Shown here one piece after another: positions 24,700 to 36,016 of a DNA stretch of 64,000 nucleotides. Position 1 is the stretch's first letter. Each line of letters starts with the position of its first letter. The position numbers and the translations under genes were made by a program. This stretch comes from Cristatella mucedo (Eukaryota; Bryozoa; Phylactolaemata; Cristatellidae). The notes beneath the pieces were generated by a model that was not told the origin of the DNA, did not search any database, and saw nothing but the letters and a program-made list of their open reading frames with translations. The DNA lies in assembly GCA_009760855.2 (NCBI GenBank), contig WPIO01000040.1, positions 2,388,501-2,452,500 on the forward strand, given 5' to 3'.

Positions 24700-26950
24700 G
24701 TACTAACGAGCTAATCAGCTGTCAGCATCGATCGCAGTGCAAGCCCGAGATCCCGCGAGATCAAGCGAGATATCAAGTGGTGCCTGTAAGCTTAAATCAA
24801 TCGCTGCAGGGACTATCAAGGCTCGTCCGTCTCGGCAGCACTCTCTGTTGCGAGCGATATCAGACACTCTTCGCACTGCCCTGTGGCAGTTAGGCTCTTT
24901 TTTTAAAGGCGCCGTTTAGTGACCCCGATGTGACTAGCATTTTTGAAACCATGGTAACCGTAATAAAGACGCTAGATCTAGATCTAGCCACGCGATCGAA
25001 TAGCCACGTGATCTACTAATCTAGCCACGGGATGAAATAATTTTGTAAGTGTCACGAATCAAAACGCGAATGAAAAGTCACGTTTACAGTCGCCACTTTG
25101 CGCTTCAAATTTTGCAGCTTCTCTACCGTGGATTTTCTTCAATATATTCATTAACAATGTTATCTAAATAGTGAAAACGATACAGTGTTCCACACCACCA
25201 TATTACAATTGAAATTACAAGTACTGTACGTATGGACTGTAGATACATTCGTTCGATCACTCCTGCCATCCTTCAACGCCAGGTGCAGCTGCTCGAACGC
25301 TCCTTGTCTGTGTAAAAGAACTTTCTTCCGAAAAATCGGATGTGGCAAAAGCAAGCTAAGCGGAGCGTGCTGTTCACTGATTGGCTATCCTATCCTCTCC
25401 CTATCCTGGCCACTGATTAGCTCAGCGTCGCGTAAGTTTGTTTCTCGCAATACGAGTGTAATGGTGACTAAAGGGATGCTATTCCATGTCTGTCCACAGG
25501 GCTCTATTAATGTTAAAAACTATAGTTCGAGTGTCGTGAACAGGTTTTACTACGCTCTAGCTACAAAATATTTGATTTATAAATAAAAATTTCTACTTCG
25601 CGGAAACTTACTTATAACGGTAGAGTCTAAACTGATTAACCTCAATAAACTCTGGATCGACTGTAGAAGCCATAGCGACCAACGGGTAGTGTGTGACGTA
25701 GTGTGATGTAGTAGTGTGACCGTAGCGCGTAGTAGTGTGATGATAGCAAGCCACTGTGGGCACTCGAGAGTGCCCCTGTAATTATAATCTTAACAATTGA
25801 TAGTATTACACAGCTCGAGAGAGTAACAGCTGCTCTAATGGGCATGAACTACGGCTAGCTAACCTTTATTCGGTTGGATTATGCATCGCGTGACCCGAAC
25901 TGGCTTTCTTACGGTTTGGGTACGTGGCCTCACAGGATTGCACAATCGAAGACCGTGGGGAGGCCGAAATCGTGCCATGGACGTCAATTGACTGCTAAAG
26001 CACTGGTCAATACTGCATCCACGACACACGTCGCCGAAAATTATACGGGAATCGGACGCATCAACATTGATTGCATATTGTAGCGTGCTGCATTAAATGT
26101 GCACCTACATAAAGAATTTCAAGCCGTTTCGCAGGCAGAGTCTCCTCAGGCAACGCCTATTGGCTAGTCAGTTGAATTTGGCGAGGCCAATACGGTGCTA
26201 CACACTCGAACCAGCAGCTTAGCCTGCCTAAAATCGGCTGCGTGAAGTTACAAGTTCGATAGCCTGTAGCATTTCACACGGCTGCAAAGTAACGTTTCGC
26301 ACTTTCACAACGGAGCTCTCTGGCAGCAGGCGCAGCAGTGGACGGCAAAGACCTGTGCCAATACCGCCGTTATCAACTGCAGTCCGCCGTCAAGCGACCG
26401 GAATAGATTGCTTCTGACAGGAAAGTGTCTCTAAAGTGTTCCCGAAAAATACAGGGCACCGCTACAGCGCATTCGCGCGCCCAGAAACCTCGCAAAGAAT
26501 CCTCCATTGCCATTGCGTACTGGTGCTCGCTAATACAAACATCCACTAGAATCCGCCAGAAATCGACCAGAAATCAAGTGCCAGCAGTTCCAATAAACGT
26601 GCTGCATATTGCTGCTCATAAGGATGCTCGTGGTGTACACCCAGTTTTCGCACCACTTATGACGCACCATCTCGCACTATATAACGTATCTTCCCGGGCA
26701 AGTGCCCAAACACACCACAAATTCACAGCCTGATCCATTTGGTCCAGCGGCGATTGGTTCGAATTTTACCTTTCAACCTGCGCTGCATTCAGTTTAGAGC
26801 CGCACCAGCCCCCAGTGTTGACATTGCGAAAACGCGTTCTCGCACCATGGCGACGGCGCTGGCTAGCGGCAGGGCTATTTTGCCCGCGTATTAGAATATT
26901 TCGCACCAGAGGCCCAGCACCGGAGGCGACGGTTCGGAGCTCTCGCGCAT
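24700..26950. other. Intergenic DNA, no gene recognised
   Basis: Only short open frames. A run of CTAGATCTAGATCTAGCCACG-like repeats lies at 24970-25030. Nothing conserved or element-like was recognised elsewhere. Confidence 0.5.
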
Positions 26951-26954
26951 CATT

Positions 26955-27440
26955 GATGTGTGTCTAGTGTCTAGGCCTCGTGGTTTTGATTGATTGATCT
27001 GGTTCTTTGATTGATTGATTGATTTTTTTTTATTTTGATTGATCGGTTGATTGATTTGTTTTGATTGATTGCTTGATTTGATTTTAAACTGGGCCTCCAG
27101 TTTCTCGTCGTGATGGTCTAGTTTCTAGGCCCGCAGTGGTTTTGATTGATTGATTGATCTGATTTTTTGATTGATTGATTTTTTTATATTTTGATTGATC
27201 GATTGATTGATCGATTGATTGATTTTCTTGATTGATGGTTTTATTTGATTTTAAACTGGGCCTCTAGTTTCTCGTCGTGGTGGCCTGGTGTCTAGGCCTC
27301 GTGATTTTGATTGATTGATCCGATTTTTTGATTGATTGATTGATATATTTTTTGATTGATCGATCGATTGATTTTTTGATTGATCGCTTGATTTGATTTT
27401 TCTGGGCTTCTAGTTTCTCGTCGTGATGGTCTAGTTTCTA
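26955..27440. repeat. Tandem satellite built on GATTGATT
   Basis: Three units of about 146-166 bp. Each joins a TTTCTCGTCGTGATGGTCTA / TCTAGGCC block (near 26960, 27101, 27267, 27413) to a run of TTGATTGATTGA with poly-T. The frame of Ile-Asn-Gln repeats across it is not a gene. Confidence 0.85.
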
Positions 27441-27654
27441 GGCCTGCAGTGGCCAGGCCGCCGGAGACAGGGAAAAAAACTGGCGACATAGATTCTTGCT
27501 GCCCTTGTAGTAGTTTTCCCCTGCCACTGCAACCGCCCCGCTCGATGTCGTTTGCGTCGATTGCGTTGCACACGATTGATTGCGCGTGGATGTTAGTTGG
27601 AATGGTTCACTACAGCGATTTGATACTCTCCTTCGCTGATCACAGTAAGCACAG

Positions 27655-27835
27655 CAGGTCAGTGACTTGGCCCGAGATGGCCCCGCCCAGGAGGTAAGGG
27701 ACTCGCTCTTCGCCGCCGAGATTGTGAGTTTGAGTCCGGCGGCGGACGGACGGACGGACGGACGGATGCGGCGGGCGATCATTTATTGTCAACTGCAAGC
27801 GGTGGTGATAAGTCAAATAAAGGCTCTTGTGTACG
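27655..27835 (+). mobile_element. SINE family A copy with (GGAC)n expansion
   Basis: A tRNA-like head with a B box (GTGAGTTTGAGTCCG) is followed by (GGAC)5 and the family body in sense orientation (TGCAAGCGGTGGTGATA). Confidence 0.6.
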
Positions 27836-28261
27836 AATGAGGCTGCTAAATCAGCCAAGTTCTGCTTGCTGGCGGTGCGTGTGCTATGGCACAATATTGC
27901 AATCGATTGGCGTGCACTGCCGAGATGTGACGCGTGCGCAATGGCGCACGGAAGTGCACGCGAGTGCACTTATATTGGTGCATTGCAATGCGGTATCAAG
28001 GTTGAAGCTTCGCGCCGCCCATTTCTGATGGATTTTCGGTTAATTCGAGTGGATTGCAGCTCTGATCCAGGCCATTGCAGATAAACGCAGAGCATTGCAA
28101 AGGGTACGCCCCCATCGTGCCTATTGACGGGAAACTTCGCAAGTGCTATTTAAGTAGACTTGTGTGTCATTTGCAGTCTAAAATGAAGTTTTTTGCGTAG
28201 GATTACGGGTTGTTTTGCCACAAATTAAGTTAGCTACGGTCTTGGCCCTGTGCAAGTCACT

Positions 28262-28602
28262 CCTAACCATGCTATTCATGTTGTTTGTTTATCAAGCATG
28301 ATATTACTTACCATTCAATTGCATTTCCTTTTGCAGCAAATGTAAAGCGCCTAGAAAGAGATTGGGTTCTCTGAGGGCACTTTATCAAGTACATTATTAT
28401 TATTATTGGCACGGACGATTGCAGATGATTGCATGCTGACCCTGTGCACGTTAACCTACCTCCTAACCATATTATTCTTGGTGTTAATCGAGCTCGACAC
28501 CACTAACCATTCGATCGCGCTTTCTTTGCAGCAAATGTAAAGTGTCTAGAAAGAGATTAAGTTATCTGAGGAAGCTTTATCGAGTGTATTATTATTATTA
28601 TT
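28262..28602 (+). mobile_element. Two tandem LINE 3'-end fragments
   Basis: 3' ends at about 28262-28410 and 28430-28602, each with AAATGTAAAG..CCTAGAAAGAGATT and a (TTA)n tail. Typical 5'-truncated copies. Confidence 0.75.
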
Positions 28603-28999
28603 ATTGCTGCTTTCATCACTCGAGAGTGCGCATGCACGCGCTCGTGGCACGAGATTTCGTGGCTACAATCAAAGAGAGCGTGGTGTAATATGTAAGCAAA
28701 CTTTTAGCTCCGCACAGGCGGTTTCTGGTGGATTAACGGAGGATTGGAGTTAGTTGTGGTTTATTGTAGTTTGTGCGTTTGAGCACATTTGCATGAGAAC
28801 CGCGAGCACAATAGCGTGACATCCTGCATCCGGCATATTACAGCATGGCTGGCGTGACATTCTGCATCCGGCCTATTATAGCATGGCTGGCGTGACATCC
28901 GGCATATTCGAATGACGGTATGCTATGCATTTAATCCAAAATTAAAGCTCTTTCAAGTCAATTTGTGTATAACCAGAGTGTGCCCGTGTGACTCGTCCT

Positions 29000-29225
29000 T
29001 TGTGTGCTTATGCGTGCCAATACTGCTACCACGCATGCTACCACTAACCGTACTTACATGCTGACCTTGTGCATGTTACGTCTAACCATGTTATGCTTGT
29101 TGTCATTGAGCGTGCTACGACAAGCCTTTGGACCATGCTTACTTTGCAGCAAATTTAAAGTGCCTAGAAAGAGACTAATTTCTCTGACGGCGCTATGCAA
29201 ATTTATAGTTATTATCATTATTATT
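29000..29225 (+). mobile_element. LINE 3'-end fragment
   Basis: Carries the 3' UTR (ACCTTGTGCATGTTACGTCT, AGTGCCTAGAAAGAGAC) and ends in ATTATCATTATTATT. Confidence 0.7.
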
Positions 29226-29815
29226 GGCACTTGTTATTGCCTTCGTGATAAGCTAAAGCCGGCATACCAATAGGGTGCCGAGCTACGTCAGCCAAATAAT
29301 GACCACCGCTATATTATTTGTGGTTTCTGAGTTATAAAGTCCAGGAACCAGTTGCGCGTGTCACAATTCGTGGTTAAGCGTTCTGGAACCAAGACCGAGC
29401 GCGGTGTAATAGGCAGGCGGTTGTGCAATGGCAACTAGAGCCACCGGACGAGTCGCCGCCGCCGCCGCCGGATCTGCGTCAGAGTCGCTTTTCGCGTCCG
29501 AGCCCGTGACGTCACGCGTGTCGGCAGTTTCTCGCTGGTCTCTTGGCTTCGTACGAGAGTTGCTGCACGCTCGGACCTGCGCTGGACGCACGTAACACTC
29601 GGTGGCTATCGATGACTGATATGCTTCACTCAACGGACATGTTGCCCATTTCAGTAAGGGCGCGTCCTCGTCGCTGCCAATTTTCTGGCGCCACTGTCGA
29701 CATACCGAGGTGGCAGCGTCGGCAGCATTTGTCGCCGCGGGTAGGCGAAGAATAGCACCGCTACGAAAGCATCGCCTGGAGGCCAAGGAAATTAGTGCCG
29801 GAGCAGCTAAAGCAT

Positions 29816-29851
29816 GTTTTAATAAATAAATAAATGAATAAATAAATAAAA

Positions 29852-29882
<31 letters not shown>

Positions 29883-29947
29883 ATATATTTATTTATTTAT
29901 TCATTTATTTATTTATTAAAACATATATATATATATAGCGAGGCACA

Positions 29948-29998
<51 letters not shown>

Positions 29999-30016
29999 TT
30001 ATTTATTTATTTATAG
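29816..30016. repeat. AT-rich cruciform-forming inverted repeat
   Basis: TAATAAATAAATAAATGAATAAATAAATAAA-type sequence and its reverse complement flank a (TA)n core near 29820-29925. A second (TA)n-(TTTA)n block follows, and ATAGCGAGGCACA occurs twice as a direct repeat (29934 and 30014). Confidence 0.85.
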
Positions 30017-30177
30017 CGAGGCACAGTGGCTAGATGCTATATATCTATAGCCGTGCGTGCGTGCTTCGAGGCAGCCTCACTGTGACCAGCTGCATCGAGG
30101 CAGCCTCGTTGTGACTCGCTAGTCGCTATGCTTCGAGGCGCTAGCTCGACCGGTATACAGGAGTATGCAACGTCTAA

Positions 30178-30345
30178 CAATAATAATAATAACATCATCA
30201 TTAATAATACTAATAATATATTTGTATAGAGCCACCAGAGAACTTAATCACTGTCTGGGCACTTTATATGTGCTGCAGAGGAAGCTTGATCAAATTGCCA
30301 GTGGTAATATGCTCGATGACAGTAGGCATAGAAGTCTGCTGTTGG
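30178..30345 (-). mobile_element. LINE 3'-end fragment
   Basis: (AAT)n tail on the + strand followed by CAGAGAACTTAATCACTGTC and the antisense 3' UTR. Confidence 0.6.
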
Positions 30346-30470
30346 CTACCGAATGCGTACCGAAAGCCGCTCAGGCTGCGAGTGCGCTATTCAAAACTCT
30401 CCTGCCTAACACCCACAGTCTTTATGGCTTTGTGGAGTTGCAGACGGAGATACGTTACATTGCACAGCAC
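30338..30470 (+). repeat. Dispersed repeat family X, 3' fragment
   Basis: TTGGCTACCGAATGCGTACC through GAGATACGTTACATT, matching the copy at 370-500. It abuts a LINE 3' end. Confidence 0.7.
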
Positions 30471-30739
30471 GGTTAGTGGCCGCGATGGCCGGAAATGACG
30501 TATAGGTTAGTGGCTGCACGGTTAGTGGCTGCATGCGCAGTGCCAGCACACGTAAGCAGAAAAAGAGGAAATCGCAAGCAGCCAAACTAACCAAATGCTG
30601 CGATTTTTTGGGCAAGTTTGTCTTTAGCTTCTTTCCAATGTGGGGATTCAAGTCAGGGGATGTCGCTATTTCTGTCGTTGTGTCTGTCGTTATGTTATGT
30701 CCGTTATTATATCTGTCTGCAGTGATTTCAGACTTTGGA

Positions 30740-31260
30740 AGCATACGAACTAAATGCTCGGTCTACAAAGGATTTGAGGTTCGTACGAGGTGTAGCGAAA
30801 CGACTTGATTCAGAAAACCAGATCGTACTACGCCTAGCCTGGTGGGGGGTGGGGGTAGATCTGAGAGATAGGCTGAAGCCAGAGTGTGAAGGAACCTAAA
30901 AGTGAGCGACAGAACCTTGAAGTCGATCCGTTGCTTGACTGGTAGCCAGTGCAGGTCGGCGAGAAGTGGTGCGATGTGGCAACTGCGACACTCATGACAG
31001 ACGAGCGGAGCTGCAGAGTTTTGCACGAGCTGTAAGCGCCTGCTTCCACAGGCCGGAAGACCAGCAAGCAGTAACTTACAGAAGTCGCGACGGGATGTCA
31101 CAAATGCATGGACCAATTTGAATGCATTGTCAATGTGTAAGAAAGCCAGAGTTTTAGCAATGTTACGTTGCTGAAAGTAGACAGACGCGACTGTAGAGCT
31201 GCAGTGGTTATCTAGTGAAAGGTCATCTTGGAATAGGACAGATTTCGTGCAGAATTCGTG
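30740..31260 (-). mobile_element. CR1/L2-like LINE fragment, end of RT ORF
   Basis: The - strand frame at 31116-30763 reads VHAFVTSRRDFCKLLLAGL and IDFKVLSLTFRFLHTLA. No RT motifs A-C are present. Both ends are truncated. Confidence 0.85.
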
Positions 31261-31279
31261 CAGATGCTATAGATTAGAT

Positions 31280-31360
31280 GTAGATACATACATACATACA
31301 CACACATATATATATATAGATAGATTATATATATATATATATATATTTATTTATTTATAA
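31280..31360. repeat. CA/TA/TTTA microsatellite
   Basis: Compound ACAT, CA, TA and TTTA runs. Confidence 0.9.
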
Positions 31361-31641
31361 TGTCACTGCATGCTTTGTTCCTAGCAATGCGGACCGCACC
31401 ACCACCAGGCGGCGCCAGAGGGCACCCTGAGCCTCGCGCGCTGGAGCGAAGGTGAAAGGGCAGCAGCGGCTGCTACGGTCGTTGCTGCGCTTGGCGTAGG
31501 CGCGGAGTGCATGCCACTCGACACACGGGAGTGTAGTCTCGGAGTCTCGCGCGCCAGCAGACTCGCGGGATCTCGCGCGAAAACAGCCTAGAGGCGCTTA
31601 GCTCGACTGACCGAAACGCCGTCCATCGACGCTGGATTATT

Positions 31642-31647
31642 TTTATT
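31642..31647 (-). promoter_or_regulatory. Polyadenylation signal of peroxidase gene 2
   Basis: AATAAA on the - strand, 35 bases after the stop codon. Confidence 0.6.
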
Positions 31648-31682
31648 TTTTTGCAACGGCAGCGGCGGCGGCGGCGCCTTCT

Positions 31683-32729
31683 CTACAGAACGCTAACTAG
31701 CTTGTCACTCAGACCGTTCTCGATGAGCTTGGCAAACACGACGCCAAAATCTCGGAGGAACGCCTCGTTCGAGTCCGCGTACCAGCCAATGCTGTCGGCC
31801 ATGTCCGCGGGCGGACACGAGTCATAAGCAGCGCATTGCACGGCTCCGGGGTCGGAGAGATTGCCGGCCGAGACCAGATTGCGAACGAGCGCCATGTCAG
31901 AGTTGAGCATGAGCAGGCGCGGCCATTTTCTCGACTCCCACTGCTTGAGTGGCGTTTCGGCGCCCGGCAGCAGACGATCGACCTGACGCCAGCTGTGGTC
32001 GAGCAGCTTGGTGTAGTACTCGTTGGAGAGCCGATGGCCGACTCCCTGCACCCACCGGAAAGCGGGCTTCGGCGGCGAAGCGGAGTCGTGCAGAACGCCC
32101 AAAGAGTGAACGCCCATTATAATCACCGTCTCGTCTGGCCCGAGGTTCAGCCATCGTTGCATGAACGCGAACAGCGATGCGGTGTCGAGGTTGCGGCTGG
32201 GCAGCGTCTGCTCGAGCGCGCTCGGATCGTCGCCTGGGCAGAAGTCGGGACGGCCGTACCTGAACGGCACCCGGACCTTGAATTGGGTGGCCACTTCTAC
32301 GGCGGCGACGGCGTACAGGGCGTACACGTCGGCCTTGCTGAATCCGGTCCAGGCCGGTTCGAGCTGCAGCGCCTGCCACAGGCCGTCGGCCTCGTGCACG
32401 GCCCGCTCGAGGCCTCTGTTTAGCTCGTCGCCGAAATCGACGCGGCTGCTGCACCAGTTGGCGGAGCACGCGTGAAAGGCCAGGCGCACGAGCGAGGGAA
32501 CGAGCGAGAAGTACGGGCGGCCATTTTGGTCGAAGCTGACGACTTGGAGGATTCTGCCCTGCATGCGCCGGATGAGCTCGCTCAGCCCGCCCACCGTCAC
32601 CGAAGCGTCTCGCTGCGGCGCCGCGCACGTTCGCGCCGACGCCGGGCCCAGCCAGGCGGCCAATAGGAAGAGGAGGACAACGACGACGCACGGCGCCAGC
32701 GAAGGCGCCGCCGCACAGCGAGTCGGCAT
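31683..32729 (-). CDS. Secreted plant-type haem peroxidase, intronless (copy 2)
   Basis: A 348-residue paralogue of the gene at 23.6 kb, in opposite orientation, so the two converge with about 7 kb between. It has the same signal peptide (F23 is L), distal Arg82/His86 and proximal His208, here in IMGVHSLGV. The first 180 or so codons are nearly identical to copy 1, as is a later block (about codons 216-285). Codons about 183-214 and everything after about 287 differ clearly (TASLFAFMQ, NLGPDETVI, and the C-terminal NEAFLRDFGVVFAKLIENGL). This patchwork points to gene conversion. The 3' part still fits the fold, so both copies look functional. The stretch upstream of the ATG is shared for only about 20-30 bases. 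Confidence 0.88.
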   Translation of the reverse strand: MPTRCAAAPSLAPCVVVVLLFLLAAWLGPASARTCAAPQRDASVTVGGLSELIRRMQGRILQVVSFDQNGRPYFSLVPSLVRLAFHACSANWCSSRVDFGDELNRGLERAVHEADGLWQALQLEPAWTGFSKADVYALYAVAAVEVATQFKVRVPFRYGRPDFCPGDDPSALEQTLPSRNLDTASLFAFMQRWLNLGPDETVIIMGVHSLGVLHDSASPPKPAFRWVQGVGHRLSNEYYTKLLDHSWRQVDRLLPGAETPLKQWESRKWPRLLMLNSDMALVRNLVSAGNLSDPGAVQCAAYDSCPPADMADSIGWYADSNEAFLRDFGVVFAKLIENGLSDKLVSVL

Positions 32730-32853
32730 CGTCTGTCACGCGCGCTCGTGCTGATGCGAAGTGGGACGCCTGCGCGAAGGAGGCGAGAACGTCTGCGCGA
32801 AGCGTCTGACGTCGGGTCGCCGCAGCGAAGTACCTGTTCGGGCGGCGACGAGA

Positions 32854-32859
32854 TTTATA
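32854..32859 (-). promoter_or_regulatory. TATA box of peroxidase gene 2
   Basis: TATAAA on the - strand in GGTATAAATCT, about 125 bases before the start codon. Confidence 0.6.
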
Positions 32860-33129
32860 CCCGGCGGCCCGCGGTCGAGATTACGAATCGACCAGCAGGA
32901 AACCGCTGATTTCAGCTGCGGCCCTATCAAACGCAGCCGCCGAGCGCGCCGGATACGGCGTTCTGGGATACCAGCGTGGGAGCGTAGGTAATCGTATTGC
33001 GACACGATTCCTAGCTACGACATCGAGGTCGCTCCGCTAATCGCCGCTCCGCGGCCGCGAGGAACGTCTAGCGAAGCATTGAGCTCAATTTCCTCCGCAA
33101 AACTTACTGCAACTGTGTAAATCTCATTA

Positions 33130-33560
33130 CAATGGCGCAGTCAGACGCCAACCTTGGGCCCGCAAGAGCGGTTGATGCAGCTGCAGCGGCAAAGAATGTT
33201 CATCCTTCAGCCTCTGTCTCATTCCTTCCGCCTAAAGAAGCTTTTGCTCTGCAGGTCATGGGCTGCGGAACTCACTTCCAAAATTCTTACGCAACGGCAA
33301 CCACTCTCCTCCTGCTGCCGACTACTACGGAATATCCTTTCCAGCCGTCCTAAACTGCTACTTTCATGCTACTCACTACCTCAACTGCTCTCCTGACTCT
33401 GCTATGCTTCCCTCTTACTCTTTGTTGCGCGAGACGAAGTCTGTTGGCTACCGAATGCGTACCGAAAGTCGCTTAGGCTGTGAGTGGGCTACACACAACT
33501 CTCCTGCTTAACACCCAAGTGGTCTTTATGACTTTATGAAGTTACAGACGGAAAGACATG
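33130..33560 (+). repeat. Dispersed repeat family X copy
   Basis: Matches 6340-6720 in order, including CTACTTTCATGCTACTCACT, GCGAGACGAAGTCTGTTGGC and the TACCGAATGCGTACCGAAAG 3' block. Confidence 0.65.
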
Positions 33561-33599
33561 ACTTTAGAGAACGATACATTTAGAACACGACAGTGCGGG

Positions 33600-34280
33600 A
33601 TTTATTGTGCATATTGCGCCGAACAAATACAAATGCGCCGAACAAATACCAAACACGTCGAGGTGCGCGGCGGCGGCGGCAGCGGCAGACGTCTCGGCCA
33701 GAGCGCGCTCGGCGGCGCCGTCTGCCGCGGCGGCAGCGCCTCACCACCAAGACTCCGCGGCAGCCGTGCGAAAGGCCTTGCGACGCCAGGCGAATGCACG
33801 GCGCGGCTCGCGCGCGCCGCGCCGTGCATTGGCCACGCCGCGAGCGCCCGACGGCTGCCCGACGGCTGCCCGAAGATGGCAGCGTCATCGCCGGAGCTGA
33901 CAAAACGTCTCGGGTCAGATCGAAGCTACTTTGTGGTCGCGTGATAACTCTCTGCTAGCGGCGGATATATCGGCGATCGACGATCGGATATATCGCGATC
34001 GGATATATCACGCGCTTCCGACGACGACGCCGCCGTCGCAGTCGCCGCCGCCGTCGCCGCCGAGCCGTTGCAGTGCTCGCCGCTGGCTGGCGATGCCGAG
34101 AGCCTCCTGAAGAGCGAATCTGCAGCCGCCTCCCCTGCATCCCAGCATGCAGCAGGGGAGGCTGCTGCATGCCGGGATGCGGACCTTGGGAGCGACGGCG
34201 CCGCCTAGCGCTGCCGGCTCGTTGGCTGCCGACGCGTTGCTGTTCAAGACGATCCAGCCTGCGGCCGAAGGCTGCGTAGT
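33600..34280. other. GC-rich island with hairpin, no gene supported
   Basis: Overlapping open frames on both strands, none recognisable. Near 34122-34172 a strong hairpin pairs CCTCCCCTGC with GCAGGGGAGG. A GGTCGAAAG tandem follows at 34281-34345. Confidence 0.4.
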
Positions 34281-34964
34281 TCGAAAGTTTGAAAGGTCGA
34301 AAGCGTTGTAAGGTCGAAAGGTCGAAAGCGAAGGTCGAAAGCGGGCTGCTACCTCGCAGCTTTTTAAAAGCTTTTGCAGTTTGCAGTGCGAGTTCGTAAT
34401 TCCGGAATTCGTAAGCTGCCGTGTGAATAATACAAGGAGTAGTTACACTTTGAATCTAGCGAGTTCGATCGAATGCAGTCACTTGAAATGGTTGTTGGAT
34501 ACTTTACCTCGGGTTTCTTATTTCCTATATGTTCCTAGCGGATCGGCGATCGCATTTCTACGGGAAATAATATGCGGCGGGCCGGTCTCCCGAGAATCAT
34601 TCGGTGGGCTGCTGCATGCTGGGACGCTGACATGGGGACGCTGCTGCATGCTATGATGCGGACAACGGGACGTCGGTCGACGCCTCCTACCTGGCTCCCC
34701 TCGAGTCTGGCTAAAGCGGTCGGAATGAGCTGCTTCAGACAAGAAGCTCCAGCAAACGGAGCTCGGAGACTCAATCGAACGGGCAAAAATCGTACGAAAG
34801 CTAACGCCCCTGCGTCTGCACCACGATGTCTCGCCTCTCTTGTCTCTCTTGACTTACCAGACAGCGGATGAAGTTGTACGAGGCCGGCTGCTCTCCCTTG
34901 TGCGTGAGAGCGCTTACGTCTTAAGTATGGACGACATTGACTTGGCTGTTGCATCCTAATGTAA

Positions 34965-35270
34965 TTCAATTTGAATTATCTCCCTCTGTAACTCCCTAAA
35001 GACTACGTGGGTGCTACGCAATAGAGTTTTGTATAGCCGACTCACAGCCTAAGCGGTTTTTCGGTGCGCATTTGGTAGCCAACTGACTTTACCTCACACA
35101 ACAAGGAGGAACTGAGAAGCCTAGCTGAGTCAGAAGGGCAGTTGAAATAGTGATTAGCACGGAAGTAGCAGCTCAGGACGGCTGGAAAGGATGTGGCTTG
35201 GTTGAAACTGGTGCAGCAGTTCAGCTAGGTACGAACGAGCCAAGCCGTGGCGGGCATTGTGGGTCAGCCG
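34965..35270 (-). repeat. Dispersed repeat family X copy
   Basis: Reverse complement of the 6240-6330 block (GTGCAGCAGTTCAGCTAGGT, GGGCATTGTGGGTCAGC) and of the TTGGTAGCCAACTG 3' block. Confidence 0.6.
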
Positions 35271-35555
35271 TCAGTTCGGAAAGTTAAAACATTATAAAGG
35301 TAAATTGGAAAGTTAAAACGTTAAAGTTAAATTGGGAAATTTAAAACATCCGGTGCCGGAAAGAGACTCGCTCAGACGCCGAGGGGCCGAGCCGCGACGC
35401 ATGACGAGCAAGCTCCCGGCGACGTCGGTTTAAAATGGCCGAAGCAGTGGCAGTGGCGTGCCGCACGCGTACGCAGCGTCAAAGCGGCGGCGGCCAGTGA
35501 AGGACTCTCGCGCCAAGGGGTTGAACAAAATATTCGATGCGATGAATCAGAACGA

Positions 35556-35565
35556 TTTATTTATT
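35556..35565 (-). promoter_or_regulatory. Polyadenylation signal of the ependymin-related gene
   Basis: Overlapping AATAAATAAA on the - strand, 14-23 bases after the stop codon. Confidence 0.75.
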
Positions 35566-35579
35566 AAACGACCGTCTCC

Positions 35580-35955
35580 CTACGACAAGCATTCTGGCCG
35601 CGGGTTGAAGACGCTGGGATCGGCAATCCCGGCGGTGATGTTCAAGTACCTGCAAAGGAAATGCACATGTACAGGAAGCTCCTTCCCATGAGCCATCGAT
35701 CGCAGAGCTCCCGAGCGGCTCGAGCACGCTCGCGCCCGCGGGCGTGCAAAGCAGCTCAGCGAGTCGTAGCCAGCTGCATCGCGCGCGCGCTTGAGTTCCT
35801 TCAAATCGACCTCCTTCCGAATCGACTCGCCGCTTCGCGAGGTGAGTTAGGGTGTGGCAGCAGCACCGGAAACAGTTGCAGTCACGCCGGACGTCCGTGA
35901 CGATCTGTCACAGCGTCTCTTTCTGTCTCTTTCTCTCTCTCTCTTTTTCTCTCTT

Positions 35956-36016
<61 letters not shown>

